NCBI RefSeq assembly: GCF_040147005.1
Contig: NZ_JAMSHO010000001.1
Span: 2,728,001-2,792,000 of the forward strand
Length of the DNA: 64,000 nt
Origin: Halomonas sp. H10-9-1
GTDB taxonomy: Bacteria > Pseudomonadota > Gammaproteobacteria > Pseudomonadales > Halomonadaceae
Direction: 5' to 3'
A model generated the notes under the pieces. That model was not told the origin of the DNA. It ran no database searches and was given only the letters and a program-made list of their open reading frames with translations. A program made the translations under genes and the position numbers. Positions 62,063-64,000 of this stretch are shown here, piece by piece (the first letter of the stretch is position 1; each line of letters begins with the position of its first letter).

Positions 62063-62701
62063 ATGTTTCGACACCGCCTTGAGGCGGCCGAGCGTTTGGC
62101 CGAACGCCTGGGCCATCTGGCCGGCCAGCACCCGCTGGTGCTGGCCATACCCCGTGGCGGGGTGCCCATGGGCCGGGTCATCGCCGACGCCCTCGAGGGC
62201 GAGCTGGACGTGGTACTGGTACGCAAGATCGGTGCCCCCGGCAATCCGGAATACGCCATCGGCGCGGTGAGCGAGGACGGCAGCGTGCACCTGGAGGAGA
62301 CGGCAGGGGAATACCCCGGCGACTGGATTGCCCGCGAGGTGGAGAGGCAACAGGCGCTGATCGGCGAGCGCCGCCGACGCTATACGCCGGTGCGCTCGCC
62401 GATCGACCCGTCCGGGCACACCGTGGTGGTGGTGGACGACGGCAGTGCCACCGGGGCGACCATGGCCGCGGCCCTGACGGCCCTGCGCCAGCGCGGGCCG
62501 GCACGCCTGATTGCCGCCCTGGGGGTGGCCCCGCCGGACACCCTGGCACGCCTGAAGGCCCTGGCCGACGAAGTGGTCTGCGGCGAGGTCCCCGAGCGCT
62601 TCGGTTCCGTAGGCCGGTTCTTCGCCGACTTCGACCAGGTCAGCGATGACGACGTGGTGCGGCTGCTCGGGGCAGGCCCCGGCGGTCGCCCGGCAGGGTA
62701 A
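62063..62701 (+). CDS. Phosphoribosyltransferase-family protein
   Basis: 212 aa; GGGGAGG precedes the ATG at 62063. Features: VLAIPRGGVPMGRVIADALE, DVVLVRKIGAPGNPEYAIGA, and the PRPP loop VVVVDDGSATGATM. Proteins of this kind are often stress-linked (fused elsewhere to dienelactone hydrolase or erythromycin-esterase domains); the substrate is not known. It lies 78 bp after uraD but probably has its own role. Confidence 0.85.
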   Translation: MFRHRLEAAERLAERLGHLAGQHPLVLAIPRGGVPMGRVIADALEGELDVVLVRKIGAPGNPEYAIGAVSEDGSVHLEETAGEYPGDWIAREVERQQALIGERRRRYTPVRSPIDPSGHTVVVVDDGSATGATMAAALTALRQRGPARLIAALGVAPPDTLARLKALADEVVCGEVPERFGSVGRFFADFDQVSDDDVVRLLGAGPGGRPAG

Positions 62702-62755
62702 TGGCCCGACCAACGCCCGCCGTCCTCGACCAGCGCCTGCCCCTTCACGGTCACC

Positions 62756-63463
62756 TCAGCGATAGGCTCCTTCGACGTCGGTGATGCGCAGCGCCCGCCG
62801 CCCCAGCCCGTCGTGCTGATCGAGCATGCGCTCGATCCAGGCGTGTACCGGGTCGGCGTTGGAGACCAGGTCGGCGCTGGAGACGCAGCGGGCCCACATG
62901 AAGCAGCCGAAGACCAGGTAGTCGGCACCGGCCGGGGCGTCACCGTCCAGGAACGTCGCCTCCTTGAGCCGGCCGCGCAGCGGCTCGAGGCCGGCATCCA
63001 GCTGGGAGAGCCCCTTCGACGGCGAGTGGAACTCCTCCAGGGTGCGGCCGAAGCGCTGCTCGCGGCTCTCGCGGAAGTAGGCCCGATCGTCGGGGTGGAT
63101 GGCGTTGAACAGGTCCATGATGATGGTGCGCATGATGGCCGGCTGCAGGGTGCGCTCGGCATAGTGGCGCAGGAAGCGCGCGCGCCCCTCGGCCAGGTCG
63201 TCGCCCAGCAGTGGCGCCTCGGGGTAGGCACGATCCAGGTAGCGCAGGATCTCGTAGCTGTCGGTGACCACCGTCTCGCCGTCGACCAGCACCGGCACCT
63301 TGTCATGGTCCGCAAAGGCCAGTGCCGCCTTGTCGGTGAAACGCCAGGGGCGGGTCTCCACCTCCAGCCCCTTGTGGGCCAGGGCGTAGCGCACGCGCCA
63401 GCAGTAGGGCGAGAAGCGCAGCCCCTCGTCGACGCCACACAGGTCATAGAGCACTCGTGTCAT
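62756..63463 (-). CDS. Glutathione S-transferase family protein
   Basis: 235 aa with a thioredoxin-like N-terminal domain (FSPYCWRVRYALAHKGLEVE, KVPVLVDGETVVTDSYEILR, with cis-Pro and the glutathione-contact Asp-Ser) and a helical C-terminal domain. SPYCW gives a Ser/Cys-type active site, as in beta-etherase-like or Omega-like members. GAGGAG precedes the ATG. Confidence 0.88.
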   Translation of the reverse strand: MTRVLYDLCGVDEGLRFSPYCWRVRYALAHKGLEVETRPWRFTDKAALAFADHDKVPVLVDGETVVTDSYEILRYLDRAYPEAPLLGDDLAEGRARFLRHYAERTLQPAIMRTIIMDLFNAIHPDDRAYFRESREQRFGRTLEEFHSPSKGLSQLDAGLEPLRGRLKEATFLDGDAPAGADYLVFGCFMWARCVSSADLVSNADPVHAWIERMLDQHDGLGRRALRITDVEGAYR

Positions 63464-63798
63464 GCCATCTCCTCGTTCGCGTAACCGTCAGGGTGATACC
63501 GATGCAGTCTGGCAGCGATTGCCATGGCCGCCAATAGCGGTCACCGCCTGTCCATTAGTCTAACAATTATCATCGCGCGCCCCCCTCTGTCCCGCCGACA
63601 CCACGACTTTTCTCCTGATCTGACAAATGGTTAGGATTTATATCAGCACTCCCGCCAGCTCATCACAATTTGGTCATACCAATTTCCCAACTATGGAAAG
63701 CACACCGATCAGGCCTTAAGGTCCCGCTGACCAACTCACCCGGCCGGCTCACCGCCGGTTGGACACCACACTGACAGCTGATCGAGGTAACCTGCCCC
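63464..63798. other. Divergent promoter region
   Basis: 335 bp between the glutathione transferase and the permease genes. No reading frame stands out. AT-rich parts near 63555-63580 and 63620-63700 probably hold promoters; no clear operator was recognised. Confidence 0.5.
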
Positions 63799-64000
63799 AT
63801 GAATGACACCCTCCTTGCACTGCTGGCCTTCGTGCCCCTGGTGCTGGCCGGTGTGCTGCTGATCGGTCTGCGCATGGCGGCCAAGACCGCCATGCCCATC
63901 GTGTTCGTGGTCACCGTCATCATCGGCCTGTTCGCCTGGGAGATGAGCGCCACCCGCGTGCTGGCCTCCACCCTGCAGGGCCTGATCCTCACGGTCTCGA
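63799..64000 (+). CDS. L-lactate permease family protein (3' end outside window)
   Basis: The first 67 residues are visible: MNDTLLALLAFVPLVLAGVL then MAAKTAMPIVFVVTVIIGLF and WEMSATRVLASTLQGLILT, as in LctP/LldP permeases. It would import lactate or glycolate with protons. GAGGT lies about 10 nt upstream of the ATG. Confidence 0.85.
   Translation, partial: MNDTLLALLAFVPLVLAGVLLIGLRMAAKTAMPIVFVVTVIIGLFAWEMSATRVLASTLQGLILTVS

Overview
The window looks like chromosomal DNA from a GC-rich gammaproteobacterium, most likely Halomonas or another Halomonadaceae. This is inferred from protein style (TRAP and TAXI-TRAP transporters, KamA, an ExaC-type aldehyde dehydrogenase, LctP-type lactate permease) and not from a marker gene. 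No rRNA, tRNA or CRISPR array was seen.

Layout. 1-12.6 kb (host): start of an aldehyde dehydrogenase; a regulatory cluster (LuxR-type response regulator, two hybrid histidine kinases, a FIST protein, a periplasmic molybdopterin-fold protein); LprI-like and DUF2189 proteins; then UspA with a TAXI-TRAP transporter. 12.86-41.76 kb: a genomic island of about 27.5 kb inserted inside kamA. The island carries its own 3' two-thirds of kamA, so the gene is rebuilt full length at the right junction (40374-41762), while the displaced native 3' part (12857-13760) is left as a pseudogene. 41.97-49.8 kb (host): DUF2798, nitrilase-like amidohydrolase, macro-domain protein, a DctPQM TRAP transporter and a modABC-DUF192 operon. 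50-62 kb (host): a purine/ureide catabolism region (uraD, uraH, puuD, puuE, allE, allA) beside a glycerate kinase-pyruvate kinase operon and two GntR/FCD regulators. The right edge has a phosphoribosyltransferase, a glutathione S-transferase and the start of a lactate permease.

The island contains five insertion sequences: three kinds of IS21-family element (one present twice) and two copies of one IS1182-family element, one of them nested in an IS21 element. Removing each element with one copy of its target duplication restores an open frame every time: a 419-aa tyrosine integrase, a 588-aa ATPase/replication-type protein, a 248-aa protein, an 187-aa secreted protein and a 418-aa IstA. The island is therefore old, with its integrase and putative replication gene broken. 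Without the insertion sequences it would be about 14.5 kb. Its cargo is AT-rich compared with the host: an Mrr-like nuclease with a small partner gene, a serine recombinase, DUF2787 and DUF1232 proteins, a pair of secreted/membrane proteins and, at the right end, a compact 264-aa reverse transcriptase preceded by an overlapping 53-aa small ORF. The reverse transcriptase unit is the best candidate for an undescribed system, probably a defence module.

How genes work together: PuuD, UraH and UraD take urate to allantoin; PuuE opens it to allantoate; AllE and AllA act after an allantoate amidohydrolase that is not in the window and release glyoxylate. The glycerate kinase and pyruvate kinase would carry glyoxylate-derived glycerate to pyruvate. 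Short TGTATACA-type sites recur in front of several of these genes and lie at the centre of a perfect 28-bp palindrome in front of one GntR gene. A 94-bp interspersed repeat occurs three times in this region, and one copy is split by an IS1111-type element.
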